Origin: an uncultured Ruminococcus sp. | Lineage (GTDB): Bacteria; Bacillota; Clostridia; Oscillospirales; Ruminococcaceae | NCBI GenBank assembly: GCA_947178575.1 | Contig: CAMWYX010000004.1 | Span: 1-64,000 of the forward strand | Direction: 5' to 3' | DNA: 64,000 nucleotides | In this document: one piece after another, positions 28,341-36,420 of the stretch | How the letters are laid out: the number at the start of each line of letters is the position of its first letter | How positions within the stretch are numbered: position 1 is the first letter of the stretch | Translations under genes and position numbers: made by a program | The notes under the pieces: generated by a model | What the model was told of the DNA's origin: nothing | What the model saw: the letters and a program-made list of their open reading frames with translations, nothing else | Databases searched by the model: none

Positions 28341-28889
28341 TTATGATTTATTGCTTCCCTTGTGAATAACGATGCTTCCGTCAGAAAGTCGGGCAATAAG
28401 ATTTATAACCTTGTCCATTCCGTATTCAGAATATTTAAAATAAGTATAATATGCACCATGAATCAGGAATGTAAGTTTCATACGGCTTTCGAGTGTAGGC
28501 TCATATCCGGGGAAATTTTTTACGATTATATTATTGATTTCCTCTTCAAAAAGCTTGGTGAAGCTTGTACTGCGTGAGCCCTCAAAAAGAATTTTTATTT
28601 CTTTTTCGTTGACGAGTACAGACTCTTTAAGACCTTCAATAAATTTTTCTACATCTGTAATTATATATTCCTGATGTTCCACATTGCTGAGACATCTTTG
28701 CATAAGTTCACGTTCAAGTGTTTCGGAAAGGTCATAAATATCACGGTAATGCAGATAATATGTAGCCTTATTGATATTGGCCATTTCTGTAAGTTCCTTG
28801 ATAGTAATTTTTTCCAGCGGTTTTTTGGCTCTGAGAGTCAGGAACGCTTTTTTGAGAGCTGCTCTTGTTTTTTTGATACGTAAATCCAT
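28341..28889 (-). CDS. TetR/AcrR family transcriptional regulator
   Basis: The start is the ATG at 28889, with TGGAGTG six bases upstream. The 182-residue protein has the TetR DNA-binding domain at its N-terminus (RIKKTRAALKKAFLTL, then ITIKELTEMANINKATYYLHYRDIY-like helix-turn-helix). The C-terminal part resembles the TetR_C_7 type found in clostridial regulators that answer unknown ligands. It diverges from glgB and leads a membrane protein gene. Three GATAATC(A/T)GC-like half-sites lie in the shared upstream region and overlap both promoters, so autoregulation and control of glgB are plausible. Confidence 0.85.
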   Translation of the reverse strand: MDLRIKKTRAALKKAFLTLRAKKPLEKITIKELTEMANINKATYYLHYRDIYDLSETLERELMQRCLSNVEHQEYIITDVEKFIEGLKESVLVNEKEIKILFEGSRSTSFTKLFEEEINNIIVKNFPGYEPTLESRMKLTFLIHGAYYTYFKYSEYGMDKVINLIARLSDGSIVIHKGSNKS

Positions 28890-28932
28890 TTTACACACTC
28901 CAGTTTGAAAATTTATTAATGAAATAATACCA

Positions 28933-29009
28933 GATAATCAGCAATTTCTGACCTGAGTCAAATAATAAACATATGCGATAATCTGCCTATTGAAATCTGC
29001 TGATAATTG
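28933..29009. promoter_or_regulatory. Candidate TetR operator half-sites between tetR-like gene and glgB
   Basis: GATAATCAGC (28933-28942) and GATAATCTGC (28977-28986) are direct copies, and the inverted form GCTGATAATT lies at 29000-29008 inside the glgB promoter spacer. The first overlaps the likely tetR -10 (TTGACT with GATTAT, 16 bp). The arrangement suggests one regulator acting on both directions. Confidence 0.45.
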
Positions 29010-29018
29010 TCTTATAAT
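28990..29018 (+). promoter_or_regulatory. glgB promoter
   Basis: TTGAAA and TATAAT are 17 bp apart. The spacer contains CTGCTGATAAT, part of the candidate TetR site. The leader is about 65 bases. Confidence 0.8.
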
Positions 29019-29090
29019 ATATTATAGTATATTATTAGATGTATGTCAATAGCTTTTTTAATTAATTTTATCAGAAAGGAAGATTTTAAG

Positions 29091-30923
29091 GTGGATATTT
29101 GCAAATTCTATAACGGCAATATCTTTAACGCATATGAATATCTCGGAGCACATATCACAAAAAAAGGAACGATATTCCGGACGTATGCGCCTAATGCGGA
29201 ATCAGTATCACTCGTCGGAGACTTCAACGGCTGGAAAGATACGCCAATGAAAAAAACAGATGACGGAAATTTCTACGAAATAATGTGTTCAGATGCCAAA
29301 GAGGGAATGAGATACAAGTATCGCATATACACCAGCGAAACCGAATTTATCGACCATGCCGACCCGTATGGATTCAGTGCGGAACTACGACCGGATACGT
29401 GTTCGGTAATCCGCAGTATTTCATATAAATTCAGCGATGAAAAATGGCTGAAAGAACGCACCGACTGCAAAATAAAACCGCTTAACATATATGAGATTCA
29501 TCTCGGTTCATGGAAAAAGCCCGAACCGGAAAAAAACAAATCCGAATGGTATAATTATTCCGAAATAGCAGATATGCTTATAGATTACGTTATTGAAAAC
29601 GGGTTCAATTATATTGAATTTATGCCTCTTTCGGAGCACCCCTGCGATGAATCATGGGGATACCAGATAACAGGATTCTTTGCTCCCACATCACGCTACG
29701 GAACACCTGTTCAGCTTATGGAACTCGTTGACAAGTGCCATAAAAAAGGCATAGGCGTTATTATGGATTTTGTTCCGGTTCATTTCGCCGTTGACCACTA
29801 CGGACTGACAGAATATGACGGTACAAAGCTCTACGAATACCCAAGCGATGACATAGGATATAACGAATGGGGAAGCCGTAATTTCATGCATTCAAAAGGA
29901 GAAGTACAATCGTTTCTGCAATCCGCCGCAAATTACTGGCTTGATGTATACCACTTCGACGGTCTGCGAATGGACGCAATAAGAAATATGATATACTGGA
30001 ACGGCGACGAATCACGTGGAGAAAACAAAACAGCTATGGAGTTCCTTAAAAAAATGAACAGCGGTCTGAAAATGCGTCACCCGACAGCTATACTTTCAGC
30101 CGAGGATTCCTCGGCATATCCTAACGTCACAAAACCCGTGAGTATGGGCGGTCTTGGATTCGACTACAAATGGGATATGGGCTGGATGCACGATACTCTT
30201 GAATATCTCCAGACTTCGCCGATGTACCGGAGCAGGGATTATTATAAGCTGGCGTTTTCGATGCAGTATTTCTATAACGAAAATTATATACTTCCGCTTT
30301 CACATGATGAAGTGGTTCACGGAAAGGCAACGATAGTCCAGAAAATGCACGGAGATTATGAATATAAATTTCCGCAGGCAAAACTGTTATATATGTACAT
30401 GGCAGTTCACCCCGGAAAAATGCTGAACTTTATGGGCAGTGAATTCGGACAGCTCCGTGAATGGGACGAAAAACGTGAGCAGGACTGGGATATGCTCAAA
30501 TATCCGCTTCACGATTCATTCAGGGAGTTTGTCCGTGCTATAAACCGGCTGTATCTTAATTGTACAGCACTTCATTATGATTATGACCCGCTTAATTTTG
30601 AATGGGTTGACTGCCAGTCTGTTGACAGATGTATATATTCCATACGCCGGAAAAGCGGAACAGGCGATGTACTGGCAATCATGAATTTTTCAGACTGGAA
30701 ACATTCCGGCTATAAGGTCAAAATAGGTGAGGATTACAGGGAAAGACTTCTCATAGATACCGAATGGAACAGTTTCAGCGGTAATACTCACGATGCTGAA
30801 ACTGAATACATACGCACGCAAGACAGTCTGATAATGGACGTTCAGCCGTTCAGCGGAAAGATGTTTTTTCTTAAATATAAACCCGAACATAAACCGGAAA
30901 ATCATGAATTAAAAAATCATTGA
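29091..30923 (+). CDS. glgB: 1,4-alpha-glucan branching enzyme
   Basis: GlgB forms alpha-1,6 branches in glycogen. The start is placed at GTG 29091, because AGAAAGGAAG lies upstream; an ATG 48 bases earlier would precede that site. The 610-residue protein has an N-terminal CBM48 domain (TYAPNAESVSLVGDFNGW), then the GH13 barrel. Catalytic residues are the Asp of GLRMDAIRNM, the Glu of LSAEDSS and the Asp of LSHDEVVHGK. The C-terminal all-beta domain is present. No other glycogen gene (glgA, glgC, glgP) is in the window. Control by the divergent TetR-like protein is inferred from shared sites. It meets the convergent araC-like gene after 14 bp without an obvious terminator. Confidence 0.95.
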   Translation: MDICKFYNGNIFNAYEYLGAHITKKGTIFRTYAPNAESVSLVGDFNGWKDTPMKKTDDGNFYEIMCSDAKEGMRYKYRIYTSETEFIDHADPYGFSAELRPDTCSVIRSISYKFSDEKWLKERTDCKIKPLNIYEIHLGSWKKPEPEKNKSEWYNYSEIADMLIDYVIENGFNYIEFMPLSEHPCDESWGYQITGFFAPTSRYGTPVQLMELVDKCHKKGIGVIMDFVPVHFAVDHYGLTEYDGTKLYEYPSDDIGYNEWGSRNFMHSKGEVQSFLQSAANYWLDVYHFDGLRMDAIRNMIYWNGDESRGENKTAMEFLKKMNSGLKMRHPTAILSAEDSSAYPNVTKPVSMGGLGFDYKWDMGWMHDTLEYLQTSPMYRSRDYYKLAFSMQYFYNENYILPLSHDEVVHGKATIVQKMHGDYEYKFPQAKLLYMYMAVHPGKMLNFMGSEFGQLREWDEKREQDWDMLKYPLHDSFREFVRAINRLYLNCTALHYDYDPLNFEWVDCQSVDRCIYSIRRKSGTGDVLAIMNFSDWKHSGYKVKIGEDYRERLLIDTEWNSFSGNTHDAETEYIRTQDSLIMDVQPFSGKMFFLKYKPEHKPENHELKNH

Positions 30924-30937
30924 ACCAAAAAAATATA

Positions 30938-31747
30938 TTACATATCTTCCTGAAAAGATGATATATATTCCGGATATTCACTGTCACGGTATTCACTGGG
31001 AGTACAGCCACGATGCTTCCGGAACTGTCTCATAAAATACGAATCGCTTTCATATCCGCATTTTTCGGCAACCAACCCGACTGACAGCTTTGTCTCTTTT
31101 AAAAGCCGGCAGGCATATGCAAGCCGGCTTTCAATAATATCCTGCTTGAATGTCACCCCGAAAGCCTCCATGTATATCCTGTGAAAATATGTCCGGCTGA
31201 CCGCAAGACGACGGCACAGCTCATCAACGGTACGTGTTTTCACGGGATTTTCATATATTTCATTGCGTATCTTTTTCAGCTGTCCGTAATGCGGAACTTT
31301 AATTTTTGGTAATGACTTCATATGAACATTTTCCTCAAGACATATCAGAATTATCCGCATATAAAGTTCGCTGAGTTCATTTTTCCGCTTTGATTCCGTA
31401 TTTCTGTGCATTTCCATATTTTTTACCGCAACAGATATATTATAATCGTTATTAAGCTCTATCGGAGTATCAAGCGGTATTTCAAGTCCGCCGATGTACT
31501 GCCTGTCTCCCGACGACAGCCGGAATCTTATCATATCATATCTCAGTCCTTTTGAAACTGTTCCCCGAAAAAACTGCCGTCTGTTTTCGGTGTACAGTAT
31601 CGCCGATGAACCGCTGAAAATCTTATCTGTTCCGCCCGATGATATTATAACAGGTGTGCGGAATACGTATAAACAGCATTCCGGAAATGATTCACCGTTC
31701 ACGGGGAGACTTCTTTGTTCATTCGTTGAAATTTTTATAATCTTCAT
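30938..31747 (-). CDS. AraC family transcriptional regulator
   Basis: The 269-residue protein has a sensory N-terminal half (about residues 1-150) that resembles the cupin-like AraC ligand domain. Two helix-turn-helix motifs are at about 165-260: VDELCRRLAVSRTYFHRIY and VGLVAEKCGYESDSYFMRQFRK, followed by GCTPSEYR. Such regulators in gut Firmicutes often respond to sugars. The target is not evident, since its neighbours are glgB (convergent) and the tail of the transketolase operon. No dedicated effector gene is adjacent. Confidence 0.88.
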   Translation of the reverse strand: MKIIKISTNEQRSLPVNGESFPECCLYVFRTPVIISSGGTDKIFSGSSAILYTENRRQFFRGTVSKGLRYDMIRFRLSSGDRQYIGGLEIPLDTPIELNNDYNISVAVKNMEMHRNTESKRKNELSELYMRIILICLEENVHMKSLPKIKVPHYGQLKKIRNEIYENPVKTRTVDELCRRLAVSRTYFHRIYMEAFGVTFKQDIIESRLAYACRLLKETKLSVGLVAEKCGYESDSYFMRQFRKHRGCTPSEYRDSEYPEYISSFQEDM

Positions 31748-31766
31748 ATCTTTAACACATTAAATC

Positions 31767-31807
31767 AAAAAGAGAAAGAGGCAGAAAAATCAGATTATTC
31801 CGCCTCT
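31767..31807 (-). terminator. Terminator of the transketolase operon
   Basis: On the minus strand AGAGGCGGAA pairs with TTCTGCCTCT across a loop and is followed by TTCTCTTTTT. It lies about 65 bp past the DUF3781 stop. Confidence 0.7.
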
Positions 31808-31872
31808 TATAATTTTATATCCGAATCGATATTTACGTTGTATTCGCCGTTGTTTCAGGTGAATATCATAAT

Positions 31873-32124
31873 TTATGCGGATAGTATTTTTACTTTATGT
31901 GCAGTAATAATTGTATAGGTGTACGCATTTATGGTTATTCTGCAATTATCTGTATGTGCATACCAATTTTTCCCGATTCTTTCGATTTTCGTACTTTTTT
32001 CCAGAATCCGCACTTTACACCATTGTACAACGTCATCATTTTCAATCTGTAGATTTTTTCTTATTCGCTCTGCACCCATTTTTGTTGTGTGAAGTTTATT
32101 GATATTTTTAATTAAATCAATCAT
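31873..32124 (-). CDS. DUF3781 domain protein
   Basis: The 83-residue protein matches DUF3781 by its blocks NINKLHTTKMGAERIRKNL, DDVVQWCK and NAYTYTIITAHK. Its function is unknown. The ATG overlaps the stop of the transketolase C-terminal subunit (ATGA), so the two are translationally coupled. The fold is probably a small alpha/beta domain without membrane segments. A link to pentose metabolism is only suggested by position. Confidence 0.75.
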   Translation of the reverse strand: MIDLIKNINKLHTTKMGAERIRKNLQIENDDVVQWCKVRILEKSTKIERIGKNWYAHTDNCRITINAYTYTIITAHKVKILSA

Positions 32125-33077
32125 TTGGATTTCTTGAGCTTCACAGCAGATTTCACTGTTTCTGCGATATTTTCGGCTGAAAGTCCGAACTCTTTAAGAA
32201 GTCCGACAGCCGGTCCGGAATATCCGAACACATCATTTACGCCTATTTTAACAACCGGAACAGGACAGCATTCCGTAACCGCTTCCGCAACAGCCGAACC
32301 AAGTCCGCCGATAACACTGTGTTCCTCAGCAGTAACGATAATTCCTGTTTCTTTTGCACACCTGCATATAAGCTCTTTATCAAGGGGCTTTATAGTGTGA
32401 ATATTTACAACTCTTACGGAGATTCCCTCTGCTTCGAGAGTTTTTGCAGCTTCAAGAGCTTCATTCACCATCAGACCGGTCGCAACTACAGTAATATCGC
32501 TTCCGTCCTTCATCACAACGCCTTTTCCGATTTCAAATTCATATGTTTCCCTGTCGTTTATTACCGGAACTGCAAGTCTTCCGAAACGCATATACACAGG
32601 ACCGTTGAACTCAACAGCTGCCCTTACAGCCGCCCTTGCTTCAACGTCGTCGCAGGGATTTATAATTGTCATTCCCGGAATTGTACGCATAAGGGCAATA
32701 TCTTCATTGCACTGATGTGTTGCGCCGTCCTCGCCTACGGAAATGCCGGCATGAGTTGCGCCTATTTTTACATTCAGATGCGGATAACCTATTGAATTTC
32801 TTACTATCTCATATGCACGTCCTGCCGCAAACATAGCGAAAGTGCTCGCAAAAGGAATTTTTCCGCAAGACGCAAGACCTGCCGCAACGCCCATCATATT
32901 GGCTTCTGCAATTCCGCAGTCAAAAAACCTTTCCGGATATGCTTTCTTGAATATTCCTGTCTTTGTAGCCGCCGCAAGGTCTGCATCGAGAACAACCAGA
33001 TTACTGTATTCCTCGGCGAGTTCTTTAAGTGCCTCGCCATAACTTTCTCTGGTAGCCTTTTTGATTACATCTGACAT
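32121..33077 (-). CDS. Transketolase, C-terminal subunit
   Basis: The 318-residue protein is the pyrimidine-binding and C-terminal half of a split transketolase. The conserved Glu region is DCGIAEANMMGVAAGLA, and GATHAGISVGEDGATHQ follows. The C-terminal regulatory domain ends near GLSAENIAETVK. With the N-terminal subunit it transfers two-carbon units in the pentose phosphate pathway using thiamine pyrophosphate. It begins four bp after the N-terminal subunit gene, and DUF3781 overlaps its end. Split transketolases are common in clostridia. Confidence 0.93.
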   Translation of the reverse strand: MSDVIKKATRESYGEALKELAEEYSNLVVLDADLAAATKTGIFKKAYPERFFDCGIAEANMMGVAAGLASCGKIPFASTFAMFAAGRAYEIVRNSIGYPHLNVKIGATHAGISVGEDGATHQCNEDIALMRTIPGMTIINPCDDVEARAAVRAAVEFNGPVYMRFGRLAVPVINDRETYEFEIGKGVVMKDGSDITVVATGLMVNEALEAAKTLEAEGISVRVVNIHTIKPLDKELICRCAKETGIIVTAEEHSVIGGLGSAVAEAVTECCPVPVVKIGVNDVFGYSGPAVGLLKEFGLSAENIAETVKSAVKLKKSK

Positions 33078-33081
33078 GATA

Positions 33082-33921
33082 TTAGCCCTCCAATTCCTTT
33101 AACTGTGCAATGAGTTCTGCCATTGCCTGCTCATACTGTTCTTTGTTCGGAGCTGTACCATGCCAGCCGACCTGATTCTCCATAAATGATACGCCTTTTC
33201 CCTTTACAGATTTCTGAATAATCGCAACAGGCTTTCCCGAAACTTTTCCGGCTTCCTCGAATGCTGAATCAATACTGTCAAAATCATGAGCGTCCATTGT
33301 TATTACGTGCCAGCCGAATGCCTCGAACTTATCTGTAATTGGTTCGGGAGAACATACCTCCGTAATCTTTCCGTCAATCTGAAGTCCGTTGTTGTCAACT
33401 ATTGCTATAAGATTATCGAGCTTGTAATGAGAGGCAAACATTGCGGCTTCCCACACCTGACCTTCTTCAATTTCGCCGTCTCCCAGAACAGTATATACTT
33501 TATAATTCTTATTATCGAGCTTTCCGGCAAGAGCCATTCCGACTGCCGCCGAGATTCCCTGACCGAGCGAACCGCTTGACATATCAATTCCGTTAGTATT
33601 AATACATGGGTGACCCTGCAAAAGTGCACCGATATGACGGAGTGATTTCAGTTCCTCCTCCGGAAAATATCCTTTCTGTGCCAGAACGGCATAAAGTGCC
33701 GGAGCTGTATGACCCTTTGAAAGTACAAATCTGTCTCTGTCGGGATTTTCGGGGTCTGCCGGATTTACATTCATTTTATTGAAATAAAGATATGTTACAA
33801 GTTCGCTGATTGAAAGTGAACCGCCCGGGTGACCTGATTTTGCGTTATAAGTTCCCTCTATAACGCCCATTCTTACCTTGCAGGCGATTTTCTGCAAATT
33901 CTTTTTAACTGAATCTTCCAT
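33082..33921 (-). CDS. Transketolase, N-terminal (TPP-binding) subunit
   Basis: The 279-residue protein carries the thiamine pyrophosphate motif GDGEIEEGQVWEA with the partner VDNNGLQIDG. HPGGSLSISE and LSKGHTAPALYAV are also canonical. It needs the downstream subunit for a complete active site. ATGGAGGTAG lies just before the ATG. A 41-residue membrane peptide gene ends 12 bp upstream, and the chain continues to the HAD hydrolase and RluD-family genes, so it belongs to the long ileS-region block. Confidence 0.93.
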   Translation of the reverse strand: MEDSVKKNLQKIACKVRMGVIEGTYNAKSGHPGGSLSISELVTYLYFNKMNVNPADPENPDRDRFVLSKGHTAPALYAVLAQKGYFPEEELKSLRHIGALLQGHPCINTNGIDMSSGSLGQGISAAVGMALAGKLDNKNYKVYTVLGDGEIEEGQVWEAAMFASHYKLDNLIAIVDNNGLQIDGKITEVCSPEPITDKFEAFGWHVITMDAHDFDSIDSAFEEAGKVSGKPVAIIQKSVKGKGVSFMENQVGWHGTAPNKEQYEQAMAELIAQLKELEG

Positions 33922-33933
33922 ATTCTACCTCCA

Positions 33934-34059
33934 TTAAAAACTAAAATATTCATAAGGCGGATTTTCTGTTCTTTCCCTTGCTTCCTTTGCAATATGTGTA
34001 TATTTAACCATTGCCGGAATAAGTATTGCCATAATGATAAGCAGAATTTTTCTAATCAT
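33934..34059 (-). CDS. 41-residue single-pass membrane peptide
   Basis: This short gene is easy to miss. ATG at 34059 follows GGAGG, which overlaps the end of the HAD gene, and the stop is at 33934. The peptide begins MIRKILLIIMAILIPAMVK, a single hydrophobic helix after two basic residues. It is followed by a hydrophilic tail with KEARERTENPPYEY. It lies 4 bp from the HAD stop and 12 bp from the transketolase start, well inside the operon. I do not recognise a family. A membrane-anchoring or regulatory role is possible but unsupported. Confidence 0.65.
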   Translation of the reverse strand: MIRKILLIIMAILIPAMVKYTHIAKEARERTENPPYEYFSF

Positions 34060-34063
34060 TATC

Positions 34064-34882
34064 TCAATCCTCCGCTTTATTAATTATATAATTTATCAAC
34101 TCAGCAACAGCTCCGTTGTCGTTAGTACTTTCAAGCACAATATCGGAAATACTTCTGACCGTTTTTTCTGCATTTGCGGGACACACCCCGATATCCGCAC
34201 TGACTATCATCTCAATATCGTTATCAAAATCGCCTATCGCCACAAATGTAAAATCTTCCATGCCGTCGAGCCTGCGGTACTCATCAAGAGCCGAACCCTT
34301 GCTCGTTCCTTTCGGAAGCATTTCAAGAAAAATATCAGACGAACGCACAAAATCGGCGTGTTCATAATATCCCATACGCCGGATTTTATTTTCAAGCAAA
34401 GATATTCTTTCAGGAGCAAGTGCAAAAAGAACTTTCAGCCAGTCGCCGTCTGGAATTTCATTGATTTCCATATATTCAGGTTCTATACCGCACAGATTCG
34501 TGTGAAGCTGTTCCTGTTTGTTATTGCTGAAAACGTATGTCCCATCTGTTCTCAGAACTTCTCCTCCGCATTCCGGCATAAAATTCATGATTTTTCCGGT
34601 AATTTTCCGGCTTGTTTCAGGCAGACACCGTGAATACAATACATTTCCGGAAATATAATCATAAATCATAGCTCCGTTGTACATTATCACCGGCATACGC
34701 AGGTTAAGCATATCCTTATAACGTGCAAAAGTCTGTATTGTCCTTCCTGTCGCAATCGTGAACTTTCCGCCGAGTGATACAAATTTTTCAATAGCTTTTC
34801 TGTCGATTTCATTAATCTGCTTTTCTGAATTAAGAAGCGTACCGTCCATATCGCTGAAAATTATTGTTTTTGTTATATCCAT
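34064..34882 (-). CDS. Cof-type HAD-IIB sugar phosphatase-like hydrolase
   Basis: The start at 34882 places GTGAGG upstream and gives the N-terminal MDITKTIIFSDMDGTLLNS, with the nucleophile in DMDGT. The other HAD motifs are TIATGRT (motif II), KGSALDEY (motif III Lys) and AIGDFDNDIEMI (motif IV). The large alpha/beta cap between residues about 85 and 190 is the IIB type. These enzymes dephosphorylate sugar phosphates or cofactors; the substrate is not predictable. It begins ten bp after the RluD-family gene. Confidence 0.88.
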   Translation of the reverse strand: MDITKTIIFSDMDGTLLNSEKQINEIDRKAIEKFVSLGGKFTIATGRTIQTFARYKDMLNLRMPVIMYNGAMIYDYISGNVLYSRCLPETSRKITGKIMNFMPECGGEVLRTDGTYVFSNNKQEQLHTNLCGIEPEYMEINEIPDGDWLKVLFALAPERISLLENKIRRMGYYEHADFVRSSDIFLEMLPKGTSKGSALDEYRRLDGMEDFTFVAIGDFDNDIEMIVSADIGVCPANAEKTVRSISDIVLESTNDNGAVAELINYIINKAED

Positions 34883-34892
34883 TCCGTGCGCC

Positions 34893-35807
34893 TCACATTC
34901 TTTCAAGCCTGTTAAGTACCGAAACAAAATAATCGGGCAAATCGCTTGTGAACTCCATATATTTATTGGAAGTCGGGTGAATGAATCCTATTTTGCGTGC
35001 ATGGAGACACTGACCGTCAATCCCTTTGTATGCTCTGCCGTAGACATCATCGCCCAGCACGGCATGACCGATATATGCAAGATGTACACGTATCTGATGT
35101 GTACGCCCTGTCTCAAGCCTCAGCCTTACGTGAGCGTATCCTCCATACTGCTTTATCACGCTGTAATGCGTAACGGCATTGCGTGAATTTTCAGCAGTAA
35201 CGCACATTTTTTTCCGGTCTGTCTTATGCCGTCCTATCGGAGCATTTACAGTTCCCTCCGTCTCCTTGAAGAATCCAGACGCTACCGCTTCATATTCCCT
35301 CGTAAAGCTGTGAGCCTTAATCTGTTCCGCAAGATGTACGTGAGATTTGTCATTTTTTGCAACTATAAGCAGTCCGCTTGTATATTTATCTATACGATGA
35401 ACTATTCCGGGACGGATTACACCGTTTATTCCGGACAGACTTTCTCCGCAGTGATAAAGAAGTGCATTCACAAGCGTTCCGTTATAATTTCCGTGAGCAG
35501 GATGAACAACCATTCCTTTCGGCTTGTTCACGACAAGCAAATCGTTATCCTCGTAAACGATATCCAACGGAATATTTTCCGGTTCTGCATCAAGAATCTG
35601 AGGTTCTGGAATTTCAACAGTTATGCGGTCGTTACATTTCAGCTTATAATTCTTGCTTACCGGCTTATTGTTCACCAGAATTTTCCCCTGCTCAATAAGA
35701 TTCTGCACCGCCGAACGTGTCATATTATTCTGATTTCCGGCAATGAAACGGTCTATCCTCATTGCCGTACTATCGGGTTCACAGCAATATTCAATAATCT
35801 CACTCAT
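34893..35807 (-). CDS. RluA/RluD family pseudouridine synthase
   Basis: The 304-residue enzyme isomerises uridine to pseudouridine in rRNA or tRNA. An S4 RNA-binding domain is at about residues 15-75 (MRIDRFIAGNQNNMTRSAVQNLIEQG region). The catalytic motif is HRIDKYTSG near residue 138, with the essential Asp. KPKGMVVHPAHGNYNGTLVNALL and GRTHQIRVHL are canonical. RluD rather than RluC is likely from the lspA neighbour, as in other Firmicutes (YlyB). It starts nine bp after lspA. Confidence 0.92.
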   Translation of the reverse strand: MSEIIEYCCEPDSTAMRIDRFIAGNQNNMTRSAVQNLIEQGKILVNNKPVSKNYKLKCNDRITVEIPEPQILDAEPENIPLDIVYEDNDLLVVNKPKGMVVHPAHGNYNGTLVNALLYHCGESLSGINGVIRPGIVHRIDKYTSGLLIVAKNDKSHVHLAEQIKAHSFTREYEAVASGFFKETEGTVNAPIGRHKTDRKKMCVTAENSRNAVTHYSVIKQYGGYAHVRLRLETGRTHQIRVHLAYIGHAVLGDDVYGRAYKGIDGQCLHARKIGFIHPTSNKYMEFTSDLPDYFVSVLNRLERM

Positions 35808-35816
35808 TTTTCAAAT

Positions 35817-36320
35817 TCACTCATTTTTTGGGGCTTCTGCAGATTTTTCTGCCTTTCCGGCTTTCGGCTCGATAAACAGTATATATGCGAATATCATCAC
35901 AAATGCACACGTCACGCATATATCGGCTACATTGAATATCGCAAAATCAAACAGTTTTATTTCAAACATATCAACGACATATCCGAGACGTATGCGGTCT
36001 ATTATATTTCCGATTCCGCCCGCCACGAAAAGCATTATCGATATACTGAAAAACTTTGATTTTTTAATTGCCATAAACATTGCCACGATTCCGAGAGCTA
36101 TTATTATCGCCGTAAATCCGATAAGAAACCATCTTTGTCCGGACATACTGCCGAAAATAGCTCCGTCATTTTCGAGATACGTCAGGTCAAGAATATCAAG
36201 TCTGCCGATATTTATGAAATCCATGCTTCCCACCGGCTGTAATGTATTGACCGCCCAGTATTTGACAAGCTGGTCTGCTGCCACAAGTACGGCAACAGAT
36301 ATTATTAGCATTATAGCCAT
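35817..36320 (-). CDS. lspA: Lipoprotein signal peptidase (signal peptidase II)
   Basis: LspA removes signal peptides from prolipoproteins after lipidation, which the several lipoproteins in this window require. The 167-residue protein has four membrane segments. Catalytic Asp residues lie in GGIGNIIDRIRLGYVVDM and FNVADICV. The early AADQLVKYWA block is typical. A charged tail of about 15 residues (KAEKSAEAPKNE) follows the last helix. A terminator hairpin separates it from ileS, so it may depend on read-through or its own promoter. Confidence 0.95.
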   Translation of the reverse strand: MAIMLIISVAVLVAADQLVKYWAVNTLQPVGSMDFINIGRLDILDLTYLENDGAIFGSMSGQRWFLIGFTAIIIALGIVAMFMAIKKSKFFSISIMLFVAGGIGNIIDRIRLGYVVDMFEIKLFDFAIFNVADICVTCAFVMIFAYILFIEPKAGKAEKSAEAPKNE

Positions 36321-36330
36321 ATTTTTCCTC

Positions 36331-36366
36331 TCAAAATAAAGCCTGCTGTTGCTGACAGCAGGCTTT
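36331..36366 (-). terminator. Hairpin between ileS and lspA
   Basis: On the minus strand AAAGCCTGCTGT pairs with ACAGCAGGCTTT and is followed by ATTTTGAG. It lies about 55 bp past ileS and just before lspA. A second potential stem (GCAGACT/AGTCTGC) precedes it. It may attenuate the downstream block. Confidence 0.75.
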
Positions 36367-36420
36367 GCAGCAGCAGACTGCCGAAAATTTACAATTTATT
36401 TCCGAAGTCTGCCAAGACTC

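Noticed and set aside
35226-36059. Plus-strand frame opposite the RluD-family and lspA genes
   Set aside because: It crosses two certain genes on the other strand; its composition is that of a shadow frame.
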